NCBI GenBank assembly: GCA_017633615.1
Contig: JAGBPB010000019.1
Location: 62,001-126,000, forward strand
DNA: 64,000 bases
Reading direction: 5' to 3'
Source of the DNA: Bacteroidaceae bacterium
Lineage (GTDB): Bacteria > Bacteroidota > Bacteroidia > Bacteroidales > Bacteroidaceae
A model generated the notes under the pieces. That model had not been told where the DNA came from. It ran no database searches and saw nothing but the letters and a program-made list of their open reading frames with translations. Position 1 is the stretch's first letter. The number at the start of each line of letters is the position of its first letter. Below are positions 41,114-51,700 of this stretch, piece after piece. The position numbers and the translations under genes were made by a program.

Positions 41114-43896
41114 TGAAGATAAAGGAATTATTGTTGGCCGTCGTCATGTTATTCTCTCTGATAGGGGAAGTTCATGGCCAAGGCGTAAAGCACCTTCCGC
41201 GTTATTATATATCCCGCATTGAAGGATATGTGAATTCAAATGCTTGGAACTCTGCCAAGAGAGAGATTGACTCCGGACTTGAGGATTATCCGGATGACCC
41301 TGACCTTCGTTATTACAACGGACGCTATTACTATGTTATAGGTAACATGCAGGAGGCTCGCTACAATCTGGTGCGTGCTATCCAGGAAAATGACCAGCAT
41401 TACAGGGCCAAGAGAATTCTGGTTGACGTAGAAGACAATCTGGGACATTATTCCAGTTCTATCTGCTACATAAATGAATTGCTGGAGTTCCAGCCTTATG
41501 ACAGGGATTTATGGCGCCGCAAAATCAGTTTGTACAGAAAACTTGGAAATGAGGTGGAAGCTGATGCCGCCCTGAAACGTCTGTCTCATATTTATCCTAA
41601 TGATTCTGTCGTTGTGGCCGATGTGAGACGCCGTAACCATGAAAGTCTGAATGACGTTCTGAAAAAGAGTTCTCTCAGTGATGCAGCTGACGATCTGGAA
41701 CGTTGGATTGACAGAGACCCTATGGTGCGGGAATACTATATTGAGCTTGTTTCCGTATATGAGCGCATGGGCGAGTTCGAGAAAGCAATCGGTGCTGCCA
41801 ATCGTGGTCTTCAGCATTTCCCTAATGATCCGGAGCTGATCAGAAAGGTGGCTGGTATCATGTCAGATCTGGGATTATACGCTCAGGCCTTGAACTTTGT
41901 AAAGAGCAAGAGATATGGTAGTACTGCTTACAATTCTCTGCTTTATGATGCAGCAAATGATGCACGTATGCGTGATCCCTATGAGGTAAACGGACGTCTT
42001 TATTTGTCTACAAGGAATGAAGAGGCATTGGACTATCTTGTTAATACTGCAGTTACCAGAGGATATTATGATGACGCTGTCTATTATATAAATGAATCAA
42101 TGCGGATACACGGACGTACTCCGTCTTTGTTGATGAAACTATATACAGTAGAGAGACAGGCCGGTAATGAAAAACGCTGTGTACAGATTCTGAATGAACT
42201 GTACGAGATGAATCCCGATGATGAAGAACTGCTGGATGCATATTCTAATTTGATGATTCAGTTGGCTGATTATTCCTTTGCGGAACAGCAGTGGAAGGAT
42301 GCTTATGAACATCTGAACAAGGTTCTTGAGCTTATATCAGATGTTGATGAAGCATGGCCGGCTGTGGTTTCACGTCAGATTATCGTGCTTGGCCATCTTA
42401 ACCGTCTGGATGAGGCCCGTCAGTTGTATGTCAGGTCATCATGGCGCAGCCCTGAAAACAGAACGCGTTTTGCTTCAGCCTATGAAGAGGTTGTGGCCAT
42501 TCATCTGAAAGGTCTGATTGAAGAAGAGGAGTATTTACAGGCATTCAAAGAGGCACAGTCATTACTTGAAGTCAAAACAGACAGTGAGGTGGCTTTGCGT
42601 TGCCTGATCAACATGAGCCAGACCCTTAAATATGATGATCAGTTCCATATGTATGCCGAGTTGGGATATGAGATGTATCCTAATGTTCCTTACTTCATTG
42701 TTAAACAGGCTATTTCGCTGCAGGAACAGGGCAAGAACAATGAGGCTCTGGCTTTGTTGAATCCCGGAAACAATTCTGATGAGTTCCTGAGTTCTCAACT
42801 CAGAGTGGCCTATTCAGGGGTGAGCCAGGAGTGGGCTTTAGAGTTGGCTAAGAACCGTATGCCAGACATAGCTATGGCTGTGCTAGATACAGCCCTGGTA
42901 TATGATCCCAATAACCGTGAGACTCTTTATACCAAGGGGCTGGTTTATGAAGCACTCAAGGATTATGCAAAAGCATATGAGTATCAGATACGTTATTACA
43001 TACCTAATAATGCGGAGCAGGAGGATTACATTGAGCACATGCGTTATCTCTATTTCAGAGGTCTGAAGAATAGGATTGACGCTTCATTCACTTTTGCTTT
43101 CTTTGACAATCATGATGAGACCTTGGCTGCGATAGCCCATCTCTATTCACTTGCTTCAATAAGTTACTCCAGGTTGGAAAAATATAATACTTATACCGGA
43201 CAGGTAAATTATAAAGGTATTGACGGCTATCATGATAACACTGATGATGAACCGGGAGGCGTAGGCTTGGAGTTCATGGCACAGTGGGAGCATGAATTCG
43301 ATTCTGAGTGGAGTGGAATGGTAAACGCATCCGTATCAACCAGATACTTCAATAAGTTCGGCTTTAATGTGTCAGCATCATATGCTGCTCCTCATGAGTG
43401 GACACATACATTGCGTCTGGGCTACCGCCGTACCCCGCCCACATATCTGTTCCTGGGTGGAAGCAAGTATGGCCTGACAGCAAAGGATGAATTCAACATA
43501 TTTATTCTCTCGCCGTCTGTCCTTAAGTCATGGGAACGTATCAGCCTGACGCTAAGTACAGATTTTACAGCCATGGCCAGCAGTCTGTATTACAATGTCG
43601 GCGTTAAAGGAAAATTCCTCATAAACAATGACAACACCTCGGCAATCACACTTTTCTCTGGTTTTGGTTCATTCCCGGAGTTGACATTCTTTGAGCAGAC
43701 CGCTTTGCGTAATTTCTCGCATACAAATGCGATGGTCGGCTTTGATTTCCAGTATCTCTGCACGCGTCAATTATGCCTGGGCGTAACCGGCACATGGAAC
43801 ACGTGTTACAGCCCGTACCGTAAGAAAAACGGCACATGGGTTGATTCTTACCGCAACATATATGCATTGTCGCTTCAGGCACATATAGCTTTCTAA
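41113..43896 (+). CDS. TPR periplasmic scaffold plus C-terminal outer-membrane barrel (polysaccharide exporter)
   Basis: A 927-residue protein. A signal peptide (about 1-22) precedes a long TPR superhelix (about 25-660), with clear repeats such as AKREIDSGLEDYPDDPDLRY, GEFEKAIGAANRGLQHFPND and CVQILNELYEMNPDDEELLD. The C-terminal 265 residues form an outer-membrane barrel of the YaiO/PgaA kind, with aromatic-rich strands (RIDASFTFAFFDNHDET, HTLRLGYRRTPPTYLFLGG) and a terminal phenylalanine (LSLQAHIAF). This TPR-plus-barrel plan is that of BcsC, PgaA and AlgK-AlgE. It likely guides the polymer made by the GT2 synthase across the periplasm and out. Confidence 0.88.
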   Translation: MKIKELLLAVVMLFSLIGEVHGQGVKHLPRYYISRIEGYVNSNAWNSAKREIDSGLEDYPDDPDLRYYNGRYYYVIGNMQEARYNLVRAIQENDQHYRAKRILVDVEDNLGHYSSSICYINELLEFQPYDRDLWRRKISLYRKLGNEVEADAALKRLSHIYPNDSVVVADVRRRNHESLNDVLKKSSLSDAADDLERWIDRDPMVREYYIELVSVYERMGEFEKAIGAANRGLQHFPNDPELIRKVAGIMSDLGLYAQALNFVKSKRYGSTAYNSLLYDAANDARMRDPYEVNGRLYLSTRNEEALDYLVNTAVTRGYYDDAVYYINESMRIHGRTPSLLMKLYTVERQAGNEKRCVQILNELYEMNPDDEELLDAYSNLMIQLADYSFAEQQWKDAYEHLNKVLELISDVDEAWPAVVSRQIIVLGHLNRLDEARQLYVRSSWRSPENRTRFASAYEEVVAIHLKGLIEEEEYLQAFKEAQSLLEVKTDSEVALRCLINMSQTLKYDDQFHMYAELGYEMYPNVPYFIVKQAISLQEQGKNNEALALLNPGNNSDEFLSSQLRVAYSGVSQEWALELAKNRMPDIAMAVLDTALVYDPNNRETLYTKGLVYEALKDYAKAYEYQIRYYIPNNAEQEDYIEHMRYLYFRGLKNRIDASFTFAFFDNHDETLAAIAHLYSLASISYSRLEKYNTYTGQVNYKGIDGYHDNTDDEPGGVGLEFMAQWEHEFDSEWSGMVNASVSTRYFNKFGFNVSASYAAPHEWTHTLRLGYRRTPPTYLFLGGSKYGLTAKDEFNIFILSPSVLKSWERISLTLSTDFTAMASSLYYNVGVKGKFLINNDNTSAITLFSGFGSFPELTFFEQTALRNFSHTNAMVGFDFQYLCTRQLCLGVTGTWNTCYSPYRKKNGTWVDSYRNIYALSLQAHIAF

Positions 43897-43912
43897 ACAA
43901 TCATATACATCA

Positions 43913-45634
43913 ATGATAAGCCCTCCAAACATATTGTTGTTGTTCAGCGCATTGTTCTTTTACGGCTGTGCTGATGAGGAAAGGCAATCTGTTTCTTCTC
44001 CATTTGAGTATAGAGAGGTTTATCTGCCTGAACTGCCTTTTGATGAAGGGCGTGAGTTGTATATGAACAGTGTGGACCGCGATTGGGGTATTTGGGGACA
44101 CAATTTGTCGGTGGTGTTGCCTAAGAATGCTTCACAAAGCGTCTACGCCAAATCAGGAAACAGTGTAAACAATGAACAGTTCTGTTTCTCTTCAGATGCC
44201 CTTCTCAAATATATCTGTGACTATATAGATGATAATTTTGGTCATAACGGAACGGTCAGGTTTGCCATTTTGCCAAACGATAATTCCGTAGTATGCTTAT
44301 GCGACCATTGCGTTGAAAACGGCAACAAACCGGGCGATGCTTCAGGAGCCGTCTATTATTTACTGGAGCGTCTGGCAGAAAAATATCCTGAACACATATT
44401 CTTTTCATCCTATTACCGTACCACAAGCAGTTTGCCTCATCAGAAGTTACCTGACAATGCAGGTGTTCTGATAAGTGCCATGTCATATCCCCTCAGTTCC
44501 GTTCACACGGTGCAGGAAGAAGAGTTTGCCGCATTACTTAATAAGTGGTCAAGATTCACAAAAAGGATATATATCTGGGATTATCTGAATAACTTTGATG
44601 ACTATTTTACTCCGATTCCTGTATTTGATGTTATTCAGCGTAGGCTTAAACTGTATGAAAAATCAGGAGTAAAGGGTGTTTTCTTTAATGGAAGCGGTAC
44701 TGACTACAGCACATTCTACAGGCTTAAAACGCACATAATATCTGCTATGTTGCGTGACCCTGATATAGAATGGCGCCCTCTTTTAAAGCAGATGAGCAGT
44801 GAATTGTATCCTGTAACAGGTGAGGCTATCAGCAGATTCATCATTCTGCAGGAGGATATGTTCCGTGAAAAGGAGACTGTTTTACCGTTGTATGAAGGCG
44901 TTCCCAGAGCTCAGAAGGTCTATCTGCCGGCTGAAGAGTTTGAAGAGTTTCATGATGAGATGCTGGTGGCTTTCGGGCAGATCAAGGATCCTGAACGTTC
45001 AGAGATTCAGACGATGTGCAGGGCAATGATGCTGACACGTCTTGAACTGAAACGTATAAATAACGATACTATCGGTTGCGGAAGACTTCTTGATGGATTG
45101 GAGCGACTGGTCGGTCAGGGCGTTATGGCTTACAGTGAGGCTGGCGGCAGTCTGACCAGTTATATAAGCGAATACCGATATATGCTTCAGCGTGCCAAAG
45201 AGTCCGGCAACAATAACCTGTTGAGAGGTGTCCGTCTTGAGCCTCTTACCGCACTTGATGAAGATTATAATGATGTGTCCATACTTACGGATGGTCTGAT
45301 AGGACTTCCTTCAAACTATCATTGCGGACATATGTTGTCATCAGCCACTCCGGCGCTCCGTATCGCAATTCCTCATGTAAAGGGAATAAGGCGCCTGCGT
45401 GTAAGTTTTACAAAAAATGCCATTTTCCATATTTCATTGCCTTTGAACGTATCGCTTAGTGTTGACGGGAGGGAACTGGGTAAGGTGGTTCCCAAGACTA
45501 CTGCTGATAATCTTCAACGGGCGGTTGTGGAATTTGACGTTCCGTCCAACTATAAAGGAACTCTGGTGCTCACCATTGTCCGTAATCAGGAAGACAGGAC
45601 TATGGCGATTGATGAGATAGAAGGTTTTAAATAA
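43913..45634 (+). CDS. DUF4838-like lipoprotein with TIM-barrel hydrolase-type fold
   Basis: A 573-residue protein with a lipobox (LLLFSALFFYGC, Cys19). The central part matches DUF4838: CLCDHCVENGNKPGDASG near 125-142, then YYLLERLAEKYPEHIFFSSYYR, an IYIWDYLNNFDDYFTP segment near 225-240 and GVKGVFFNGSG near 260. DUF4838 proteins are related to glycoside-hydrolase TIM barrels but have no proven reaction. The C-terminal 140 residues form a beta-sandwich (NVSLSVDGRELGKVV), possibly carbohydrate-binding. It sits 16 bases after the exporter gene. In analogous systems this position is taken by enzymes that trim or deacetylate the polymer (for example PgaB). I suggest a similar role, as inference. 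Confidence 0.72.
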   Translation: MISPPNILLLFSALFFYGCADEERQSVSSPFEYREVYLPELPFDEGRELYMNSVDRDWGIWGHNLSVVLPKNASQSVYAKSGNSVNNEQFCFSSDALLKYICDYIDDNFGHNGTVRFAILPNDNSVVCLCDHCVENGNKPGDASGAVYYLLERLAEKYPEHIFFSSYYRTTSSLPHQKLPDNAGVLISAMSYPLSSVHTVQEEEFAALLNKWSRFTKRIYIWDYLNNFDDYFTPIPVFDVIQRRLKLYEKSGVKGVFFNGSGTDYSTFYRLKTHIISAMLRDPDIEWRPLLKQMSSELYPVTGEAISRFIILQEDMFREKETVLPLYEGVPRAQKVYLPAEEFEEFHDEMLVAFGQIKDPERSEIQTMCRAMMLTRLELKRINNDTIGCGRLLDGLERLVGQGVMAYSEAGGSLTSYISEYRYMLQRAKESGNNNLLRGVRLEPLTALDEDYNDVSILTDGLIGLPSNYHCGHMLSSATPALRIAIPHVKGIRRLRVSFTKNAIFHISLPLNVSLSVDGRELGKVVPKTTADNLQRAVVEFDVPSNYKGTLVLTIVRNQEDRTMAIDEIEGFK

Positions 45635-45652
45635 TTGGTAATTCAATTGAAA

Positions 45653-46234
45653 ATGAAGAATAGGTTCTCATACAGATATCTTGTTATCATAACGGTTATC
45701 GTGCTGTGTTTTTTCTCTTGCTCTAAAAAACTCAAGCCGGCATCTGTTATCGTTGTCGACCCCGTACGTCATTATTATCCTGTTCTTCAGGGTGAGATGA
45801 TGAGTATAGCCTATGAGATAGAAAACACATCAGGCAATCCGTTGTTCATTCAGGAGATACAAACCACCTGCGGATGTCTGGTTCCCAGAAATCAGCTGCC
45901 TATTGTGGTACTTCCCCACAAGTCAAGTGCTGTACTGATTACATTCAATACAATCAAGAATACAGGGTATGTGGATCATTTCATATACTGTTACGGAAAT
46001 TTCCAGGACTCAACCTATATAGAACTGGAATTTGATACCAATGTGGTTCCGCAGTCTGATTACATACGTGATTATGAACAGTTGTGGCATGAGCAATCCA
46101 CCGGAGCGGGCAGTCTGAGGGATTTTGTTGACGGTATGCCGAGTCAGAAAGGATATTATACAGATACGTACATCACTCCACGTACTAATTTTAATGAAGA
46201 GGTGCAGGAAGTCGTTGATGAGTATGCTTTCTGA
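45653..46234 (+). CDS. DUF1573 lipoprotein
   Basis: A 193-residue protein from MKNRFSYRYLVIITVIVLC; the lipobox CFFSC marks a lipoprotein. The body is an immunoglobulin-like DUF1573 domain, recognised by IAYEIENTSGNPLFIQEIQ followed by TTCGCLVP near 75 and VLPHKSSAVLITFNT. The two cysteines of TTCGC are conserved in the family, whose function is unknown. The C-terminal 60 residues beyond the domain are extra. A TTG start 18 bases upstream was rejected. It is 18 bases after the DUF4838 gene and belongs to the polysaccharide operon. Such domains often act as periplasmic adaptors, so a link between lipid anchor and exporter is possible but unproven. Confidence 0.8.
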   Translation: MKNRFSYRYLVIITVIVLCFFSCSKKLKPASVIVVDPVRHYYPVLQGEMMSIAYEIENTSGNPLFIQEIQTTCGCLVPRNQLPIVVLPHKSSAVLITFNTIKNTGYVDHFIYCYGNFQDSTYIELEFDTNVVPQSDYIRDYEQLWHEQSTGAGSLRDFVDGMPSQKGYYTDTYITPRTNFNEEVQEVVDEYAF

Positions 46235-46269
46235 TGACATTTAAAAATTGACCTAAAACTAACCTAATA

Positions 46270-46761
46270 ATGAATAAGAACGATTACAGTTACAGTATTA
46301 AAGGAAAGTTTTTTTCTTTGATGTTGATGGCATTGCTTGGAAGTATACCTTGTTTTGCCGAAACGTCACTTGTTATTCATCTGTCAGACAGTACTGTAAT
46401 AATATGCAGCCTTGCCAAACAGCCGCAAATGACATTAGGAGAGAATACTATTTCTCTCTCTTCAGTTGACGGTGCAGTAGGAGAATGGGATTTTTCTGAT
46501 GTGGAGTCCTGGAATTTTGCTGAATATACTGATGTTGATGCTGTCAGGATACCAAAGGCTCTGATCAGGATTGAGGATGGTGTACTTGCCGTAGCCGGAA
46601 TAAATGCTGAAAACATTAAGATATTTGACCTTGGAGGAAGGCTGCTGACTCCTTCACTGAATACAGAAGGCAATAAGACTTCTATCAGTCTTGATGGATT
46701 TAGCAAGGGCACTTATCTGCTTAGTGTTGGAAAGAATACTGTTAAGTTCATTGTAAAGTAA
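46270..46761 (+). CDS. Small exported protein with type IX-like C-terminal tail
   Basis: A 163-residue protein with a signal peptide (about 12-31, KFFSLMLMALLGSIPCFAE). The mid-part is a short beta domain (LVIHLSDSTVIICSLAKQP, then the pattern SSVDGAVGEWDFSDVESWNF). This domain is common in Prevotella-type exported proteins, where an adhesin or binding domain is expected to follow. Here a type IX-like sorting tail follows at once: IKIFDLGGRLLTPSLN and SKGTYLLSVGKNTVKFIVK at the very end. The protein is thus almost only a reader domain plus tail, with no obvious cargo. It sits between the DUF1573 and beta-helix genes. The function is unknown; sorting is inferred from the tail pattern. Confidence 0.72.
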   Translation: MNKNDYSYSIKGKFFSLMLMALLGSIPCFAETSLVIHLSDSTVIICSLAKQPQMTLGENTISLSSVDGAVGEWDFSDVESWNFAEYTDVDAVRIPKALIRIEDGVLAVAGINAENIKIFDLGGRLLTPSLNTEGNKTSISLDGFSKGTYLLSVGKNTVKFIVK

Positions 46762-46764
46762 GTG

Positions 46765-48786
46765 ATGCCTAAGAGATTACGATTCCTGCTGACATTGTGC
46801 CTGCTGCTTGCTGCAAGCAACGGTCGGGCGCAACATAATGTCTACGTAAACGAGCCTTTGCAATGGGGTGAGAGAGTGCCTGAAGAAAAGTGGTACAACA
46901 GGGTGCGTATTTTCAACGGAATTGACAAGATTGAGTATGGAACTGATAGTGTAACGCTTTGGAGCGGTGCTGTAGCCAATTCATTATATACACCTTCTGT
47001 CACTTCAATGAGTCTCAAGGAAATAGATCCTTGGCGAGCCAAACTGATACCTGAAAGGTTTTGGGCTGACTTTGACTTTGACGTTGATTTTGATGAGACT
47101 GACAGGGAACGGGTAAAGGCTGAGCCGGAGGTTACGGACCAGGAAAGTGTTCAGTATGATGATTTTGTAGAGCACAGCCAATGGACCAAGACAGTCTATG
47201 TTGCGTTTGAGGGAACTGATGTAACCGTAACAGGTGATGTCGATTCCCTTAATGTGTCAAAAGAAGGTGCGCATCTTACGATAGAGACAAGTGCTGTGGG
47301 AGTGAAATACATCCTCTCTGGAACCAGCAGTGATGCCTGCTTCAAGCTATACAGTGAGCGCAAGGCCTGTCTGGTGCTTAGCGGGGTGGATATCACTAAT
47401 CCAAAAGGCCCGGTCATAAACAGTCAGATGAAGAGACGCCTGTTCATCGTGATTGCAGATGAAACCGTCAATACTCTTACTGATGGAACCAAATATGTAA
47501 AGGTTCAGGGTGAGGATCAGCGTGGCTGCATATTTGCAGAGGGAAAGATATGTATCTCCGGTCAGGGAGAACTCTATGTGAACGCCAACAAGAAGTGTGG
47601 TATTGCATCTGACAAATACATTCATATAATGGGAGGCTTTGTCCATGTCAATGCCCATGCGGAGAAAGGCAAGGCTATCTATGGTCAGGAAAACGTAATC
47701 ATAGGCGGAGGCGTAATAAGAACCTATTGTGACGGTGCTGCAAGTAAAGGCTTGTCTTCAGACTCACTGCTGTGGATATCAGGCGGTGTAATAAAAGCTA
47801 TAACCACAGGAGGTGTAGTTTGGGATGAAGATGAAGAAGATTACAGTTCCTGCTGTGGAATTAAGAGCACCTGGGATATGGATATCTCAGGAGGAGAAAT
47901 ATATTGCTTCTCAACAGGAACTGGCGGTAAGGGTATTAGCGCGGGTAATTATGTAGAGGTGACCGTTAATGATAAAACAAAGAAATATTATTATGGCGGT
48001 CTGACCATTACTGATGCTGATATTTATGTCCGTACAAGCGGAAAACGTATTCCGGAGGAAAAAGAAGAAGACGGTCACGGACATAAGGTTGGTGCCTCTG
48101 CATCGCCTAAGTGCATTAAGAGCATAAACAAGATGATTATCAATTCCGGTAACATTTATGTAAGAGGCTCCGGTGGCGGTGCAGCTGAGGGTATAGAATC
48201 AAAAAGGCATATTGAGATTTACGACGGCAAGATTCGCAGTTACTGCACAGATGACGGAATGAACTGCTCCGGTTGTGAGATGCATGGCGGCGATGTGCTT
48301 ATTTGCAGTTCTGAGAATGACGGTCTTGATGCCAGCAGCCTGAAAATGTTTGGAGGTACGCTGTATGGCGTAGGAAGCGGAGACCAGCAGATGGGTGTGG
48401 ATACAGACGGCAAGACCTTTGAGATATATGGCGGTGAAATAATAGGTGTGGGCGCACGTAGCTGTACGCCGCACGGTACCTGCTCTCAGGCCAGTGTATG
48501 TTTTTACTTACCTAAGACATATTGCAGCGGTGTGGCTGTGGCTGATGAAGAGGGAAATATAATAACCCAGTTCCCTACACCCAATACTTATGATGTGCTT
48601 TGCCTGTTTGTTACAAATGAGCAGATACAGGTTGGTAAGAAATATAAGATTTTAAGTTACAAAGATTCATTCAGTGACACTCCTGTAATAGAGTATGAAT
48701 TCTCTATGGAAGAACAGTTCTTGGAAAAAATAGAAGAAAAATTCATTACTCTTGGCAGCAAGAAATCAAAAGAGACAACTAAATGA
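46765..48786 (+). CDS. Secreted right-handed beta-helix protein, DUF4353-like (carbohydrate-binding)
   Basis: A 673-residue protein from MPKRLRFLLTLCLLLAASNG at 46765 (an in-frame GTG lies one codon earlier). After the signal peptide come a short reader-like domain (VRIFNGIDKIEYGTDSVTLW) and then an acidic linker. A long parallel beta-helix with repeated GG-turn strands follows: MGGFVHVNAHAEKGKAIYG, IIGGGVIRTYCDGAASKGLS, ISGGVIKAITTGG, MFGGTLYGVGSGDQQMGV. These match carbohydrate-binding proteins annotated DUF4353. No lipobox or type IX tail is seen. Its stop overlaps the first CotH kinase gene by four bases. The same helix domain recurs at the C-terminus of that kinase. Polymer binding is inferred from the family name and context. 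Confidence 0.8.
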   Translation: MPKRLRFLLTLCLLLAASNGRAQHNVYVNEPLQWGERVPEEKWYNRVRIFNGIDKIEYGTDSVTLWSGAVANSLYTPSVTSMSLKEIDPWRAKLIPERFWADFDFDVDFDETDRERVKAEPEVTDQESVQYDDFVEHSQWTKTVYVAFEGTDVTVTGDVDSLNVSKEGAHLTIETSAVGVKYILSGTSSDACFKLYSERKACLVLSGVDITNPKGPVINSQMKRRLFIVIADETVNTLTDGTKYVKVQGEDQRGCIFAEGKICISGQGELYVNANKKCGIASDKYIHIMGGFVHVNAHAEKGKAIYGQENVIIGGGVIRTYCDGAASKGLSSDSLLWISGGVIKAITTGGVVWDEDEEDYSSCCGIKSTWDMDISGGEIYCFSTGTGGKGISAGNYVEVTVNDKTKKYYYGGLTITDADIYVRTSGKRIPEEKEEDGHGHKVGASASPKCIKSINKMIINSGNIYVRGSGGGAAEGIESKRHIEIYDGKIRSYCTDDGMNCSGCEMHGGDVLICSSENDGLDASSLKMFGGTLYGVGSGDQQMGVDTDGKTFEIYGGEIIGVGARSCTPHGTCSQASVCFYLPKTYCSGVAVADEEGNIITQFPTPNTYDVLCLFVTNEQIQVGKKYKILSYKDSFSDTPVIEYEFSMEEQFLEKIEEKFITLGSKKSKETTK

Positions 48787-51700
48787 AAAGGCTATCATTC
48801 ATATTAAGTGTTGCATTGCTTCTTAACCTTGATGTGACAGCGCAGCGAAGTTGCGGATTATGGCTCAACGAGGTTCCTCTTGTTGCTGACACTGTTGCCG
48901 GCACTATTTATGCCACAATAGATCCCGGTGTAAACGGTACTTTGAAAGCTACTTTACGCTGGGACAATAACCTTTATAACGGCATTGAACTTAACGGCAT
49001 TGCTTTGGTAAATGGCAGGAGAGATAATCTGGAAGTCCAGAACTGGTCAATGAACGCCTCCAGCACACTTGCTGTAAAGAACGCTGAAAACAAAGAATGG
49101 AAACTTGTATTCAGTACTTTGCCTTTTGTGGTTATAGACTGCCCATTAAAAGAGATGGACAGAACATACTCCATGACAAAAGGTACAGAAGGTCATAACA
49201 AGAAGTTTCCCGGCTATATAAGTGTCATTGATGCACGCTGCCGTACAAAAATGAAGGACTCTGATGCGGAGGGTATAGCTTGTTTCAGTTCAGAGATAAT
49301 GACACGTCTCAGAGGAGCTACAACCGGTTCACAACCCAAGCAGAGCCTCAATATAGAACTTGTCAAGGACGGTGAAAGCCAGGATGTTCACCTGTTGGGC
49401 TATCGCAAGGATGATGACTGGATCTTATCGGCCGAATATCTTGATTACAGCCGTATGCGTAACCGCGTGTTGATGGATTTATGGACCGCAGTTGATGTCC
49501 TGCCATATCCTACTGATAACAAATATCAGTGCAATGGTACACAGGGCGAGTTTGTAGAGGTATTTATAAATGGAGCCTATTATGGCATGTACTGCTTCAC
49601 AGACAAGATAGACCGTAAGAAACTTAATCTTAAAAAGACAAAGGAAGCCACGGAAACTGCTCCTGAGGTTAAGCGCGGATTGTTGTGGAAAGCCAACTGG
49701 GAGTGCAGTGAGACTTATTTGGGCAGTTATGATTCACTTCCCGCCAATGACTCATTCCTTTGGCCATATAAAGCCTCTAAGGATTCCTACGGATGGGAAC
49801 AGAAATATCCTGATGACACTGTTACCCAGGCATTTTTCAATCCTATCTGTGACCTGATAGATTTCTTTGACACTAAGGAGTTCAAGACCACATACAAGGA
49901 TTGGCTCTATGAGGATAATGTTATTGACTTCATGCTTTTCATCCAGGCATTCCAGTTGATTGACAATCAAAAGAAAAACTATTATCTGAGTGTGCGTAAC
50001 ATTGACAAGGAGGAAAAGTTCCTGTTTACGCTCTGGGATCTGGATGGTTCCATAGGCCGTATGGCCGGAGGTAGCGTGGCTTCAAGGGATTCCAAACAGA
50101 TGGCATGGGGCGAGAAACTCGGATATCACCATCTAATCCATGTATTCAAGACCAAGAAGGAACGTCCCGATGACTTTGCCACCAAAATGAACAACCGTTG
50201 GCAATATCTCTCTACCCATGAACTGTCACTTGAGAATATCAGGGCCTTGATGGAGAAGTATGCCGACCAGTTTGTTACCTCAGGAGCATGGGAGAGAGAG
50301 AGGGCGCGCTGGGTACCGACATACAAGAAGGGTGTCGTCAAAATAACGGAGACTCCTCATGAGGAAGTCGACTCAATGATTGCATTCCTTGAGGTAAACT
50401 ATGCCATATTCAATGAAAAAATGGAATCTGACAAGTGGACTCCCCATGACGTATACAATGAGGAAGAATATCTTAAGGGCAGGACTCAAACATCTGATGC
50501 TTTATATGTCATAGGTAAAGACGTCAACTCAAAGCATGAGGACGCTATAGTAACCATGCAGGGCAGTGTTGACCAGGAACTTGTGGATGGTATATCAAAG
50601 ATCAGTTATAATAATGATCAGATGACAATTGTCCGTGAGGATGGGGAGAAAAAATATGATATTACAGAAATCAAGGAGGTTAAGGCTAAACATACCGGTA
50701 TATATCCAACTCCTGCCTTTATTCCTGACAGTCTGAAGAAATACTTTGAGTTTGATACACATTATGCTCCCGTCAATGAATATAAAGCCACAAAGGAGAC
50801 ATCGTTTGTAGGACAGCGTACTGTTCAGGTTTTTTTTGAGGGGGATGATGTATCAGTAAAAGGCAATTTGGATGGTATTACCTGTACTATAGACACTACA
50901 ACCGTTTCTTTTGCTACAGAACTTGAGGGCGTGTCCATTCTTGTGAGTGGCTGCTCGGACAAAGGTAAGATATTATTGGATAGCAAGAATCCCTGCAAGC
51001 TGGCTGCAGCTGAAGGTGGCAGTATGTTTGCTGGCATCATAGCCAATTGTGATCTGGTCATAAACAGCGCCTATGCCCTTAATTTCTATAATGAAGAGTT
51101 TGACGGAAAGTGCATATATACCACCGGCGATGTAACTTTTGAGGATGGTAATTACTACTTTCTTCTGACATGCAGCGGTACTCTTACAGACGCTTCATTC
51201 CCTAAAACGGCAGAACTGGGCGCACGTGCGGTCCTAGCTAAGAATATTACCGTTAATGACGGAAAGATAAGCATAAAGTCTATTGGGCATAACGGTGCCG
51301 TTGGCTTGGCTGCAACAGAAGACTTGACAATAAATGGCGGCAAGAACTATATTGCAACTTATGACGATCCGTTAAAGATAGGCAAACATCTGACCGTCAA
51401 CGGTGGTTTTACTTTTACATCAAGTCTTACCAATGACGGAACTGATTCAAAGAGTTCTATATACGTGAATGACGGATTTATCTGCTCTTGTGGCCCTGAG
51501 GGTTCCGAGGCGGCTTTTGATGTAAAAAATTTCACTATTACCGGCGGAACGGTGATAGGTCTTGCCCATAAGTGTGACAAGCCCAAAAAGGCTAAAGAGA
51601 CAAGCCAGGCTTTTATTATTCTTGATTTTTATACTAATCTAAAACGATACGTAAAGATTGCTGATGCAGATGGTGGTGATGTGGCTATGCTTGAAACTCA

